A stretch of 64,000 nt of DNA from Cellulomonas sp. NS3. Its GTDB lineage: Bacteria; Actinomycetota; Actinomycetes; Actinomycetales; Cellulomonadaceae. The translations under genes and the position numbers were made by a program. Below are positions 1 to 7,910 of this stretch, one piece after another (position 1 is the first letter of the stretch; every line of letters starts with the position of its first letter). The notes under the pieces were generated by a model. That model saw nothing but the letters and a program-made list of their open reading frames with translations, was not told the origin of the DNA and did not search any database. Where the stretch lies: positions 806,001 to 870,000 of the forward strand of contig NZ_CP103289.1 in NCBI RefSeq assembly GCF_024757985.1, in the 5' to 3' direction.

Positions 1-449
1 GCGCGCAGGTGGTCGGCGGCCCGCGTCCCGCCCTGCACCCCGTAGCCGACGATGCCGGCCACCTTGCCGTTCCACTCGGCGTACAGGTGGTCGATCGCGT
101 TCTTCAGCGCTGCCGGGAGGGAGTGGTTGTACTCGGGGGTGACGACGACGTAGGCGTCGAAGCGGTCGACCGCGGCGGACCACCGCCGGGTGTGCTCGTG
201 CGCGTACGAGCCGAACATCGCCGGGACGGGCTCGTCGAGGAGCGGGAGCGGGTGGTCGGCCAGGTCGAGGACCTCGACGACCGTGCGGCCGGTGACCACG
301 GCGTCGTGCCCGGCCGCGACGTCCGCGACCCAGTCCGCGACCGCCCGTCCACGCCGGCCGGGTCGGGTGCTGCCGACGACGACCGCGAGCCGCGTCGTCG
401 TCCCGTCCGCTGAGAGGTCCGTCAGGGCAGGTGCTGAGAGGTTCGTCAT
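1..449 (-). CDS. NAD(P)H-dependent FMN reductase, partial (3' end outside window)
   Basis: This is the N-terminal 149 codons of a flavodoxin-like NAD(P)H:FMN reductase or azoreductase-type protein; the C-terminus lies left of the window. The flavin phosphate loop VVVGSTRPGRRG sits at about residues 23-34, and the family motif VVVTPEYNHSLPAALKNAID follows at about 104-123. ATG at 449 is the first sensible start and leaves a roughly 20-residue unstructured leader. The gene is divergent from the XRE regulator at 550, across about 100 bp that probably carry both promoters, so that regulator may control it. Family assignment is firm; the electron acceptor is unknown. Confidence 0.88.
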   Translation of the reverse strand, partial: MTNLSAPALTDLSADGTTTRLAVVVGSTRPGRRGRAVADWVADVAAGHDAVVTGRTVVEVLDLADHPLPLLDEPVPAMFGSYAHEHTRRWSAAVDRFDAYVVVTPEYNHSLPAALKNAIDHLYAEWNGKVAGIVGYGVQGGTRAADHLR

Positions 450-549
450 GGCACGACCGTCCCGCGCGCGCTGCCGGCGGGGGAGGCCGCGACGAGGCTG
501 GCCCTCGCGGGGACACCCTCGCGCACGTGGCGGACGGCACACTGGGCGG

Positions 550-1401
550 GTGATCGAAGGAGAGCTCGGCGCGTTCCTGCGCAGCCGCCGCGAGGCCCTC
601 GGGCCCGTCGAGGCGGGCCTGCCCGACGGCCCGCGACGGCGCACCCCCGGGCTGCGCCGGTCCGAGCTCGCGACGCTGGCGCAGGTCAGCGTCGAGTACC
701 TGACCCGGCTCGAGCAGGGCCGCGACACCCGCCCGTCCGCGCAGGTGCTCGGTGCGCTCGCGGACGCGCTCCGGCTGACCGCCCCCGACCGCGCGCACCT
801 CCAGGAGCTCGTGGCCCAGACCCACGGGCCGCAGCTGTGCCCCGAGGGTCGGCCGCCCTCGGCCCGCACCGTGCGCCCGACCGTCCAGGCGCTGCTCGAC
901 ACCCTGACCACGCCGGCGTACGTGCTGGACCCCCGCGCCGACCTCCTCGCCTGGAACGACGCGTTCGACCGGCTCGCCCGCCCCCTCGGTATGCTCGACG
1001 GCGAGCGGCCCAACCTGCTCTGGTACGCGCTCGCGGACGAGCGGGCCCGCGAGGTCTACCCGGACTGGGACGACGTCGTGGACCAGGGGGTCGCCGACCT
1101 GCACGAGCACCGGCGCGGCGACCCCTCGACCGACGTGCTCGCCGACCGCCTCGCCCGGACGGTCGGGGAGCCGTTCGCGGCGCGGTGGCGGAGGCGACCG
1201 CTCGCGGGCGTCCGGAGCGGCGTGCGAGCGGTGCAGCACCCGCGGGTCGGGTTGCTGCGGCTCGCGTTCGAGACCCTGACGCTCCCCGACGCCGACCACC
1301 AGCGCCTCGTCGTGCACCTCCCGGCAGACGCGGCGACCGCCGTGGGCCTCGACCGGCTCGCAGGACGGGAGCCCGGAGCGCTGCGCTCGGTCGGGTCCTG
1401 A
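550..1401 (+). CDS. XRE-family HTH regulator with MmyB-like ligand-binding domain
   Basis: A 283-residue cytoplasmic transcription regulator. The first 80 residues form an XRE helix-turn-helix, with RTPGLRRSELATLAQVSVEY and then RLEQGRD typical of this subgroup. Residues of about 105-270 match the MmyB-like PAS-type ligand-binding domain, with landmarks TPAYVLDPRADLLAWNDAF, LLWYALAD and the late HPRVGLLRLAFETL. The GTG at 550 places the HTH at the usual distance from the N-terminus, although the frame stays open upstream. Members of this family usually repress an adjacent divergent oxidoreductase, which fits the FMN reductase at 1-449. The ligand is not predictable. Confidence 0.88.
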   Translation: MIEGELGAFLRSRREALGPVEAGLPDGPRRRTPGLRRSELATLAQVSVEYLTRLEQGRDTRPSAQVLGALADALRLTAPDRAHLQELVAQTHGPQLCPEGRPPSARTVRPTVQALLDTLTTPAYVLDPRADLLAWNDAFDRLARPLGMLDGERPNLLWYALADERAREVYPDWDDVVDQGVADLHEHRRGDPSTDVLADRLARTVGEPFAARWRRRPLAGVRSGVRAVQHPRVGLLRLAFETLTLPDADHQRLVVHLPADAATAVGLDRLAGREPGALRSVGS

Positions 1402-1470
1402 GCGGACGGGCGCTGCGTCCCGGAGGTGCCGTCCGCGCGGCCCCGGACGTCGGGGTGGCGGGCGCCGTGC

Positions 1471-1986
1471 TCAGCGGATGAGCTCGACCTCGGCGACCCG
1501 GAAGCCCTCCGCCACGGAGCCGGCCAGGCCCATCTCCAGCACGACCGGGCCGTCGAGGCTCTCGACCTCCCACGAGCACACGACACCGTCGAGCGCCGCC
1601 CCGCCCTGGTCCGAGCACCCCCGCCAGAGCATCCGCGGGTCGTCCATGACGACGGGAAGCCCGTCGAGGACGCCGTCGACGCCGTAGGGGCTCGTCGGCA
1701 CCTCGCGCTCGGTGACCCACGCCTCGTACACGCACGACGCCGCGTGCTCGGCGCTCACGGGGTCGACCGGCTCGGCGTCGCAGTCGAACACCGGGGCGCT
1801 CGACGCGGGGGCGCCGGCCGACGGGGCGCTCGACGACGGGGCGCTCGACGACGGGGCGCTCGACGACGGGGCGGTCGGCTCCGTGGAGGAGGCCGGCCCG
1901 GTCGCCGGAGCCTGCGCGCACCCGACGACGACCGCCACGAGGGCGACGGTGAAGGTGAGGACGGCGACACGACGGGGTGCGCTCAT
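1471..1986 (-). CDS. Secreted lipoprotein with Ser/Pro/Ala repeat linker
   Basis: A 171-residue predicted lipoprotein. A short charged N-terminus (MSAPRR) leads into a hydrophobic stretch and the lipobox VVVGC, so it should be lipidated on the outer face of the membrane. A low-complexity linker follows, in which SSSAP units are encoded by a 15-bp tandem repeat at about 1805-1870. The globular C-terminal part (from about VFDCDAEPVDPVSAEH) contains four cysteines and has no family I recognise. The start chosen is the ATG at 1986 that begins the signal peptide; the open frame upstream has no signal features. The repeat tract could vary in copy number between strains. Confidence 0.72.
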   Translation of the reverse strand: MSAPRRVAVLTFTVALVAVVVGCAQAPATGPASSTEPTAPSSSAPSSSAPSSSAPSAGAPASSAPVFDCDAEPVDPVSAEHAASCVYEAWVTEREVPTSPYGVDGVLDGLPVVMDDPRMLWRGCSDQGGAALDGVVCSWEVESLDGPVVLEMGLAGSVAEGFRVAEVELIR

Positions 1987-2109
1987 GGCGCTGACGGTAG
2001 TGGCCGGCGGGCCGATCGCCGAGGGCGGCGGCCCGCGGACGGCGAGACGGGCTCGGCGCGACCGGCCCCGTCGTCGCGCACGCGGACCCGACCGTGCCAC
2101 GCTGAGCCC

Positions 2110-2559
2110 ATGAGGCTGTTCGGTCGGCACGCCGAGGTGCGCGCGGAGGTGGGCGACGGGTTCGTCGCCGGCGAGGCCGTCGCGCTGCAGACGTCGTTCC
2201 AGGCGGCGCTCACCGGGCGTGAGCGGTCGGCGCGCGAGCCGGTGCCGGCCGAGCTGCAGCTCGACGGCGGCAAGGGCGGGCGCGTCGTGCTGGTCTGGCG
2301 CAACGTCGTCGTCGGCTTCGTCCCGCCCGCGCACGAGGCGGACCTGCGCGGACAGCTCCACCGCGCGGGCAAGGACCGGCTGGTGTGCCCGGGGCAGGTG
2401 TACCGCGACGGCGACGTGTGGCGCGTGTGGGTCGGCGCCCGCCCGCCCGCCGGCGCACCGGAGCCCGAGCCCGGCTCCGACCGGCTCGCCGCCCCGCCCA
2501 CGCGCATCTTCGGGCTCGCGCTGCCGCGCCCCGTCGACGACGACGAGGACGAGGACTGA
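2110..2559 (+). CDS. Conserved actinobacterial hypothetical protein
   Basis: A 149-residue soluble protein with no signal peptide or membrane segment. It begins MRLFGRHAEVRAEVGDG, has a beta-rich central part (KGGRVVLVWRNVVVGFVPP) and ends in an acidic tail DDDEDED. The ATG at 2110 follows the divergent lipoprotein start by about 120 bp. The central segment reads like a small nucleic-acid- or ligand-binding beta domain, but I do not recognise the family and assign no function. Codon use matches the neighbouring chromosomal genes. Confidence 0.66.
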   Translation: MRLFGRHAEVRAEVGDGFVAGEAVALQTSFQAALTGRERSAREPVPAELQLDGGKGGRVVLVWRNVVVGFVPPAHEADLRGQLHRAGKDRLVCPGQVYRDGDVWRVWVGARPPAGAPEPEPGSDRLAAPPTRIFGLALPRPVDDDEDED

Positions 2560-3001
2560 GCGCACCCTGCCCGCGCGTGACCGCCACCCTGACCGCAGGC
2601 TGACCGCGGGCGGGGCGCGCCGCTCGCACGTGACTCGCCCATGCGACACGCCGACGTCGCCGCTCGTTCACGCGGGGTGTCGCGCAGCGCCACGCGGGAC
2701 GAACCGGACGCGCGCCTGTGGAGGCGCCTGTGGAGAGCACTGTGGGGCTGCTGTGCAGGACGCTGAACCCGCAGGTCGGACGCGTGTCCAACCTCCACGT
2801 GGCCTGGTGTTGTCCACAGCGGGTGGGAAACGACACGGATGTAAGCACAAGTGGTTGTGGTCACTGCCAAGCCGGACCACTAGGTGTAGTGTCGAGACGT
2901 CTCGAACGTGACGAAGGCCACCCCAGTCGTCAGATGCTGGCCGGCATCTGTGGGGTGGCCCTCTCGTCAAGCACGGCGCACGAACCCGCTCGAAAAGTGA
3001 A
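2560..3001. promoter_or_regulatory. Gene-free region with promoter-like sequence and a strong hairpin
   Basis: No convincing gene lies in these 440 bp. They hold one perfect TTGTCCACA (actinobacterial DnaA-box consensus) at 2810-2818, a possible promoter (TTGTGG near 2854, TAGTGT near 2886-2892), the perfect palindrome TCGAGACGTCTCGA at 2892-2905, and a long stem-loop at 2916-2960. The IS5-type element begins only about 40 bp past the hairpin, so whatever this leader once fed was probably separated from it by the insertion. Confidence 0.45.
2916..2960 (+). other. Two-tier stem-loop
   Basis: Outer stem GGCCACCCCA (2916-2925) pairs perfectly with TGGGGTGGCC (2951-2960). Inner stem CAGATGC (2931-2937) pairs with GCATCTG (2944-2950). 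No T-tract follows, so it is not a classical intrinsic terminator. Because it sits 10-60 nt after a promoter-like motif, an RNA leader structure is possible. Confidence 0.55.
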
Positions 3002-3044
3002 CTAGGGCGCGTCTCCCAACCTCCGCTGCGGTCGCCGGGATGCT

Positions 3045-3446
3045 GTGCGGGTGTCTCGTCGTGCGGTGTTGACCGATGCTCAGTGGGAGCGGATCGCTCC
3101 GCTGCTGCCCTTGGACGTGGGCAAGCCGGGACGCCGGTTTCGCGATCACCGGCAGGTGGTCGAGGGCATCGTCTACCGGTACCGGACCGGGGTCGCCTGG
3201 CGCGATCTGCCGGCGGAGTTCGGGCCGTGGCAGACGGTCTGGAAGCGACACGCCCGGTTCTCCAGGGACGGGACCTGGGACAACGTCCTGACCGAGCTGC
3301 TCGCCCAGGCCGACGCGGCCGGTGACATCGACTGGGCGGTTTCGATCGACTCCACGATCAACCGGACCCATCAGCACGCCGCGACCCTGCCCCGCACCAC
3401 GGGGGGCAGGCGCGAATCACAGGAATCAGTTATCGGAGCCGGCTGA
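3045..3446 (+). CDS. IS5-family transposase, upstream frame (orfA)
   Basis: N-terminal part of a transposase made from two overlapping frames. It contains the DUF4096-type start LTDAQWERIAPLLP, the FRDHRQVVEGIVYRYRTG motif, and the first catalytic aspartate in VSIDSTINRTHQHA. The frame then runs out at 3446 after GGRRESQESV. The full DDE enzyme requires a ribosomal frameshift in the overlap 3322-3446, the standard arrangement for IS427-type elements. The GTG at 3045 is the first start inside the element. The enzyme cuts and joins the IS ends. Confidence 0.82.
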   Translation: MRVSRRAVLTDAQWERIAPLLPLDVGKPGRRFRDHRQVVEGIVYRYRTGVAWRDLPAEFGPWQTVWKRHARFSRDGTWDNVLTELLAQADAAGDIDWAVSIDSTINRTHQHAATLPRTTGGRRESQESVIGAG

Positions 3447-3951
3447 CCATGCGATCGGCCGGTCCCGGGGCGGGCTGTCCACGAAGATCCACCACGCGGT
3501 CGACGGCCGAGGGCTCCCGCTGGTCGTCATGGTCGGACCGGGGCAGGGCGGCGATGCCCCGATGTGTCTGCCGGTCCTGGACGCGATCCGCGTCCCGCGC
3601 CTCGGACCGGGCCGTCCGCGCACGCGCCCGGACTCGGTGCTGGCGGACAAGGCGTACTCCTCCCGGGCGATCCGCACCGAGCTGCGCCGTCGTGGGATCG
3701 TCGCGGTCATCCCCGAACCGCGCGACCAGCAAGGACACCGCAAGAGGCGCGGCTCACGCGGCGGTCGGCCCGTCACCTATGACCCCGACGCCTACCGCGG
3801 CCGCAACGTCGTCGAGCGGTCCTTCAACGCCCTCAAGCACTGGCGCGGCCTCGCCACCCGCTACGACAAGCTCGCCCTGACCTACCGCGGCGGCGCCGTC
3901 CTGGCCGCGATTCTGGCCTGGCTCCGCGCACCGTCGGGTGCGAGGCCCTAG
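3322..3951 (+). CDS. IS5-family transposase, downstream frame (orfB)
   Basis: C-terminal part of the same transposase, presumably reached by frameshifting from the upstream frame. It carries GRSRGGLSTKIHHAVDG, the second catalytic aspartate in LADKAYSSRAIR, and the glutamate in RNVVERSFNALKHWRGLATRYDK written here in two parts (RNVVERSFNALK, then HWRGLATRYDK). The stop codon lies within the right end of the element, as in compact IS5 relatives. All catalytic residues are present, so the element may still be mobile. Confidence 0.82.
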   Translation: MTSTGRFRSTPRSTGPISTPRPCPAPRGAGANHRNQLSEPADHAIGRSRGGLSTKIHHAVDGRGLPLVVMVGPGQGGDAPMCLPVLDAIRVPRLGPGRPRTRPDSVLADKAYSSRAIRTELRRRGIVAVIPEPRDQQGHRKRRGSRGGRPVTYDPDAYRGRNVVERSFNALKHWRGLATRYDKLALTYRGGAVLAAILAWLRAPSGARP

Positions 3952-3967
3952 CCAGTCGCTGCGGCTG

Positions 3968-4394
3968 TCACAGGCTGAACCAGCAGTACACGTGCCCTCC
4001 GTCGGCGCGTGCCTGGCGCGCGAGTGCGGAGAGCTCACGGGCGAACGTGGCCAGGTCTGCGGGATCGGCGCCCTCCAGCTCTTCGGTCTGGGGACCAGGG
4101 GACGACGACCTCTTCAAGCCGGCTGTCACTCACTTCGGCGAGGACCCGGGCCAGCTCGTCCGTGATCCGGAGAACGAGCTCTTCACCTCCGTTACGGTCC
4201 GCGACCGGCGACGTCGGTGCGTCGTCGAGAACCTCCTCGAACGTCCTGCCCGTCAGCAGTTCCTCGAGCGTCCCCAGATGCACGACCGGCTCGATCCCAC
4301 CGCCGTCCACCGCGTGCGGCGGGATCGAGCCCCCGTGAACCAAGGCGGCGGCATCGTCCGTCAAAGCGACGAAGTACTCGGTGAGCAGACCCAT
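3968..4394 (-). pseudogene. Hypothetical gene with a single-base frameshift
   Basis: Read from ATG 4394 the frame gives MGLLTEYFVALTDDAAALVH and continues protein-like to VVVPWS near 4098. It then turns into Arg/Gly-rich nonsense. Removing one C from the CCCC run there restores a sensible tail (QTEELEGADPADLATF, ending GGHVYCWFSL) with a stop at 3968. The original protein was thus about 141 residues, acidic and probably cytoplasmic; I do not recognise the family. A one-base indel in a C-run could also be a sequencing error. The gene ends only 16 bp from the IS. Confidence 0.6.
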
Positions 4395-4474
4395 GGCCTG
4401 ATCATGCCGCCTCGCCCTGCATCAGACGCTGACCCACACCGAACGTCGCTCGCTCAGCCCATCGCCTCGGGCCG

Positions 4475-4738
4475 TTAGGAGACACGTCCTAGGCCCGACA
4501 GGGTCACCCCGCGCAGCTCGTCCATGCCCGAGAGGGAGACAGTCGCGACGCCGGCATCTCTGGGGCCCGGCGCGCGCGTGATCGGAGGGGACAGGCGCAT
4601 CCCTCGGAGGTCCCAGCGACCCGCCACCTTCTCCAACCCGAGCCCGTCGAGCGGCTGCCCGGCCCTCAGCCGCTGAACGACCGACCTCTCGCGGTCACCC
4701 ACGCTCACCTCCACTTGGCATCGCACGGCGAGCCACAC
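4475..4738 (-). CDS. Small hypothetical protein, possibly a gene fragment
   Basis: The frame encodes up to 87 residues, with LDGLGLEKVAGRWDLRGM and a similar later segment MDELRGVTLSGLGR, suggesting short imperfect repeats. A GTG at 4708 or 4702 is as likely a start as the ATG at 4738. No signal peptide or membrane segment is present and I do not recognise the family. It lies just outside the left end of the palindrome array and may be the remnant of a longer gene. Confidence 0.35.
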   Translation of the reverse strand: MWLAVRCQVEVSVGDRERSVVQRLRAGQPLDGLGLEKVAGRWDLRGMRLSPPITRAPGPRDAGVATVSLSGMDELRGVTLSGLGRVS

Positions 4739-4807
4739 ATTGCCGCACGCGGTACGCCGGACCCCGCAGGACGCGCAACGCTTCTACGCGCCGTCGCGAG
4801 CGTCGAG

Positions 4808-4839
4808 GTGCACTCAAACGAACGTTTGAGTACATGTAC
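4808..4839 (+). repeat. Cassette-boundary palindrome, copy 1
   Basis: First (leftmost) copy, core AA, perfect consensus with full CATGTAC tail on the right. Confidence 0.9.
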
Positions 4840-4897
4840 CCGTGCGGGGGCCTTGACCACCGCGCACGGTGGCTCCTCCGAGGTGTCCGTTCAGACA

Positions 4898-4937
4898 GGG
4901 AAGGCCCCGCTGCTCGTTCGTGCAGCGGGGCCTTCCC
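4898..4937 (-). terminator. Intrinsic-type terminator hairpin
   Basis: A 16-bp perfect stem (4898-4913 with 4922-4937, starting GGGAAGGCCCCGC) and an 8-nt loop. It lies about 75 bp past the stop of the membrane protein at 5011-5499 and would end its transcript; it is symmetric enough to work both ways. Confidence 0.75.
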
Positions 4938-5010
4938 TGAGCTCACCGGCGTGCCGCCGTGTTGGCAGCCGGTGTTGCAGCGCCTGGACCGCGGGCGCTG
5001 CGGGTGGGTG

Positions 5011-5499
5011 TCAGTGCGTGTCGTGGGTGCGGTGGGTGTCGTAGTCGTGGTCGTCGCCCTCGATCTCCTTGGCGAGCAGGTAGGACCCGACGGCCCAGAC
5101 CGCCGCGCCGAGGAACCCGACCCACACACCCAGGTCGGTGGCGAGGTCGTCGCCGCGCTCGAGCCCGCCCATGGGGTTCAGCGCGAAGGCGAGGCACTGG
5201 ATGGTGGCGGCGATGCCGACGGCCATCGAGACCAGGGTCAGGCCGCGGTGCTGGCCGCGGCGGGCGCGCTTGCCGGCGTAGATGAGGGCCACGAGCAGGC
5301 CCAGGCCGAGGTAGGCGATGAACGGGACCAGGGAGTCGGTCTCGTAGCCGGTGCGGGGGTCGGCGTCGTCGGCGGGGTTGACCCAGTTGAGCAGGGGGGA
5401 GATGTTGAAGACCACGATGCCGAGACCGGCGACAGCAAGGCCGGTGCTCTTCGCGCGGCGGGTGTCATGCGTCCCGGTCGAGCCCTTCGATGCGTTCAT
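5011..5499 (-). CDS. Four-helix membrane protein of unknown function
   Basis: A 162-residue protein with four predicted membrane helices at about residues 20-39, 58-76, 87-107 and 123-143. It has a polar N-terminus (MNASKGSTGTHDTRRAKSTG) and an acidic, His-rich C-terminal tail (GDDHDYDTHRTHDTH) that could bind metal. The ATG at 5499 is the first start that leaves a normal cytoplasmic leader. It is the only gene of the first segment (between copies 1 and 2) and has its own terminator at 4898-4937, so it looks like a self-contained unit. I do not recognise the family. Confidence 0.72.
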   Translation of the reverse strand: MNASKGSTGTHDTRRAKSTGLAVAGLGIVVFNISPLLNWVNPADDADPRTGYETDSLVPFIAYLGLGLLVALIYAGKRARRGQHRGLTLVSMAVGIAATIQCLAFALNPMGGLERGDDLATDLGVWVGFLGAAVWAVGSYLLAKEIEGDDHDYDTHRTHDTH

Positions 5500-5633
5500 G
5501 GGGGATGTCTCCGTCTGTCCGTGAGTATGGCCCACCGAAGCGTGGCTGGGCCGCCCGCAAGGTTGGCATCGCTCCCATGCTTCCGCCACCGCTGGGGCCC
5601 TCGGGCGTCGGTGTGCTGGACCAAGCTGCGTCG

Positions 5634-5665
5634 GTGCACCTAATAGAACGTTTGAATACATGCAC
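5634..5665 (+). repeat. Cassette-boundary palindrome, copy 2
   Basis: Core AA. The left arm is degenerate (CTAATAGAACG in place of CTAAACGAACG) and the tail reads CATGCAC. Confidence 0.82.
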
Positions 5666-5825
5666 TCAGGCGCAGAGCCCGGCCCGCGTGCAGGTACCGC
5701 GGTGTGCGGTCGTCGTGGCGTTAGCGGATCCGGGCTGCACGGTGTGGGGCCGAAGGTGCTGCGCATGGTCGAGGTTGAGCTCGAGCAGCACGGTCTTCGG
5801 TGGCCTGAGGACCACGTCCCGTTCC

Positions 5826-7175
5826 TTAGGCTTCGCGGCGTGCGGCCAGGCGCGGGTCCGGACCGAGTTGCTCAGGAAGACCGAGATGGTCGCGCAGCGT
5901 CGCTCCCTTGTAGTCGTCGGGACGCAGACCGCGCTGACGCAGGACGGGCACGACCTGGTCGACGAAGGCGTCCATCCCGTCGTGCAGGTCGTCGATGATG
6001 ACGGAGAAGCCATCGGCGGCCCCGGCCTGCACCCACTCCTGGAGCATGTCGGCGATCTGCTCGGCCGTTCCCAGCAGGGATGGAGATTGATCGAGGACTC
6101 CGTGACCGAGGATCTCGTGCGGGGTGCGCCCCTGGCGGGCGAGCTCCAGGGCGCGGACTGCTTGAGGGGCTCCGGGGTGGGGGCGAAGGGCCGCGACCTG
6201 AGCGTTGGTGAGCGGCTTGTCGCGATCGGCCGGGTCCAGGCGCAGTCCGAGGACCGCTGACAGCTGGGCTAGGCGTTCCTCGAGCCCGGCGGCCTCTTCC
6301 AGCCCCATGCGTCGCTGAGCGGCTTCCTGCAGGGTGGCGCCGACGGTGACGAAGGCGAAGGCGAGGAACTTCACCTCGTCCGCGTCTCGACCGGCTTCTA
6401 CAGCCAGCGCGCGCATCATGTCGCGTTGGGCTTTGCCCTGTTGGATCGACGATGGCCCGGCGATGATCCCGTTGGCGTACTTGGCGGCGGCCTGGACACC
6501 GAGGCCGCTGGCGAAGGGCATGAAGATCACCGGTTGCCCCTGCTCGGATGGCGGGATCTGCAGGGGCCCACGCGAGGCGACGTAGCGGCCCTGCATGTTG
6601 ATGGGGCGGATGTGTGCGGTGTCGGCGAACCGTCCGGTGGTCTTGTCGGGGGTGCCGGCGGCTCTGCCCCAGCTTCCCCACAGCGCCTGGGTGATCTGGA
6701 TGACCTCGTCGAAGCGTTCGTACTTCTCCTCGCGCGGGGGAACGGGGAGCCCGTAGTTGGCGAAGGCCTCCGGCTCGTAGCTGGGGATGGCCTGCCAGCC
6801 GGCGCGACCGTGACTCATCACGTCCAGCGCGCGCACTTGACGGGCGAGTGTGTACGGCTCGACGAAGGAGGTCGACACCGTGGTGACCAGGCCGATCCGT
6901 CGGGTGGCGGGGGCGATCGCAGCCAGAGTCAAGGTCGGCTCCATCGTCACGATGGGCGGACGTGATTCGAGATCACCCCAGATGAAGACCCGGTCGGGGA
7001 AGAACAGGTAGTCCAGTCCGCCACGCTCGGCGGTCTGAGCGGCGCGCACGAAGGTCGTCACGTCGGTGTAGGCGCCCGGATCAGCCGAAGGCATCCGCCA
7101 CGCTCCTGGATGGTTGCCGTGCATCTCGCCCAGGACCGCTCCGAGCAGGAACGAGTTTTCGGTCATGACAGTCAT
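5826..7175 (-). CDS. FMN-dependent LLM-class monooxygenase (NtaA/SnaA/DszA type)
   Basis: A 449-residue luciferase-like monooxygenase, the normal length for the NtaA/SnaA/DszA group. These enzymes use reduced FMN and O2 to oxidise small organic substrates. Landmarks are GGLDYLFFPDRVF, the TVSTSFVEPYTLARQVRALD segment of the flavin site, HGRAGWQAIPSYEPEAFANYG, and PVIFMPFASGLGVQAAAKYA. The start MTVMTENSFLL follows a purine-rich RBS; a longer frame upstream is Arg/Pro-rich and unlikely. The flavin reductase 190 bp downstream is the expected FMNH2 supplier. The substrate is unknown. Together with the SDR, exporter and TetR, the locus reads as a small degradation or detoxification unit. Confidence 0.87.
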   Translation of the reverse strand: MTVMTENSFLLGAVLGEMHGNHPGAWRMPSADPGAYTDVTTFVRAAQTAERGGLDYLFFPDRVFIWGDLESRPPIVTMEPTLTLAAIAPATRRIGLVTTVSTSFVEPYTLARQVRALDVMSHGRAGWQAIPSYEPEAFANYGLPVPPREEKYERFDEVIQITQALWGSWGRAAGTPDKTTGRFADTAHIRPINMQGRYVASRGPLQIPPSEQGQPVIFMPFASGLGVQAAAKYANGIIAGPSSIQQGKAQRDMMRALAVEAGRDADEVKFLAFAFVTVGATLQEAAQRRMGLEEAAGLEERLAQLSAVLGLRLDPADRDKPLTNAQVAALRPHPGAPQAVRALELARQGRTPHEILGHGVLDQSPSLLGTAEQIADMLQEWVQAGAADGFSVIIDDLHDGMDAFVDQVVPVLRQRGLRPDDYKGATLRDHLGLPEQLGPDPRLAARREA

Positions 7176-7362
7176 CCTTCGGTCGTGGGTGCCTGGCCCA
7201 AGCGGGTCAGCGTTGATGAAGTTGAGGCCGACAGATCCGCGACGCCGACCGGGGCGACGCTCGGCGGGCGAGGACCTTGGTGGCGCGAGGCGAGAGCGGG
7301 ACCGACTTAGTGCGACGGGAACCGTGGCTCGCGGATGACCTCGTCGTGCCGGCTCGCCGGGG

Positions 7363-7905
7363 TCAGGGAGCGGCGGGCCGGGGGGTGAGGGTCCGGAAGC
7401 CGGCGCCGTGCCAGACCAGCGGCTCGGTACCAGGGGCGCCGGCAAGGGCGTGCACCCGCAGGAGGATGAGGTCGTGGTCCCCGGCTCGGGTCTGGGAGTG
7501 CACGCTGCATTCCAGCCAGGCGGCCGCGCCGGCGATCAGGTGGGCGCCGCTGGCAGTGGTGGTGGTCTCCAGCCCGGTGAACCGTTCCCCGCGAGCGGTC
7601 GTTGAGGCGAGCTGGATGGCGGCCTGGTCGTGGGCCGCGCCGAGCACGGACACTCCGAGCCGGGGCCGGTCACGCAGCCGGGGCCAGCTGGTGGAGGTGT
7701 GCTGGACGGCGAGGAGCACCAGGGGCGGGTCGAGGGAGATACCGACCTGGAAGGAGGTGGCGACCAGGACGACCGCTTCGCCGTCGACGTCCGCGGAGAC
7801 CGCCGCGACCCCGGAGGGGAACAGGGCGAAGACCTGGCGGAGGAGGGCGTGGTCACGGCCGTGGTCGAGGAGTTGTGGGATCGAGGTGGTCACGTCAAGG
7901 GACAT
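7363..7905 (-). CDS. Flavin reductase (RutF/HpaC/NtaB family)
   Basis: A 180-residue flavin reductase-like domain protein that should pass NAD(P)H electrons to FMN for the neighbouring monooxygenase. The start region LRQVFALFPSGVAAVSA and the following DGEAVVLVATSFQVGISLDP, LVLLAVQHTSTSWPRL and LGVSVLGAAHDQAAIQLAS are all family hallmarks. It lies between the SDR gene (5 bp upstream) and the monooxygenase gene, all reading left, so a single transcript is likely. Length is typical. The partner assignment rests on gene order and the known two-component biochemistry. Confidence 0.86.
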   Translation of the reverse strand: MSLDVTTSIPQLLDHGRDHALLRQVFALFPSGVAAVSADVDGEAVVLVATSFQVGISLDPPLVLLAVQHTSTSWPRLRDRPRLGVSVLGAAHDQAAIQLASTTARGERFTGLETTTTASGAHLIAGAAAWLECSVHSQTRAGDHDLILLRVHALAGAPGTEPLVWHGAGFRTLTPRPAAP

Positions 7906-7910
7906 CGTTC

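Larger units (their letters stand above)
3002..3951 (+). mobile_element. IS5-family (IS427-like) insertion sequence
   Basis: About 945 bp bounded on both sides by CTAG (3002-3005 and 3948-3951), the usual target of this IS5 subgroup. The ends form short imperfect inverted repeats starting GGGC at the left and ending GCCC at the right. The element encodes a DDE transposase in two overlapping frames and appears complete. It separates the hairpin-bearing leader on its left from the frameshifted gene ending at 3968. Confidence 0.82.

Noticed and set aside
2810-2818. Replication origin suggested by a TTGTCCACA box
   Set aside because: Only one perfect box is present and no dnaA, dnaN or box cluster is nearby.
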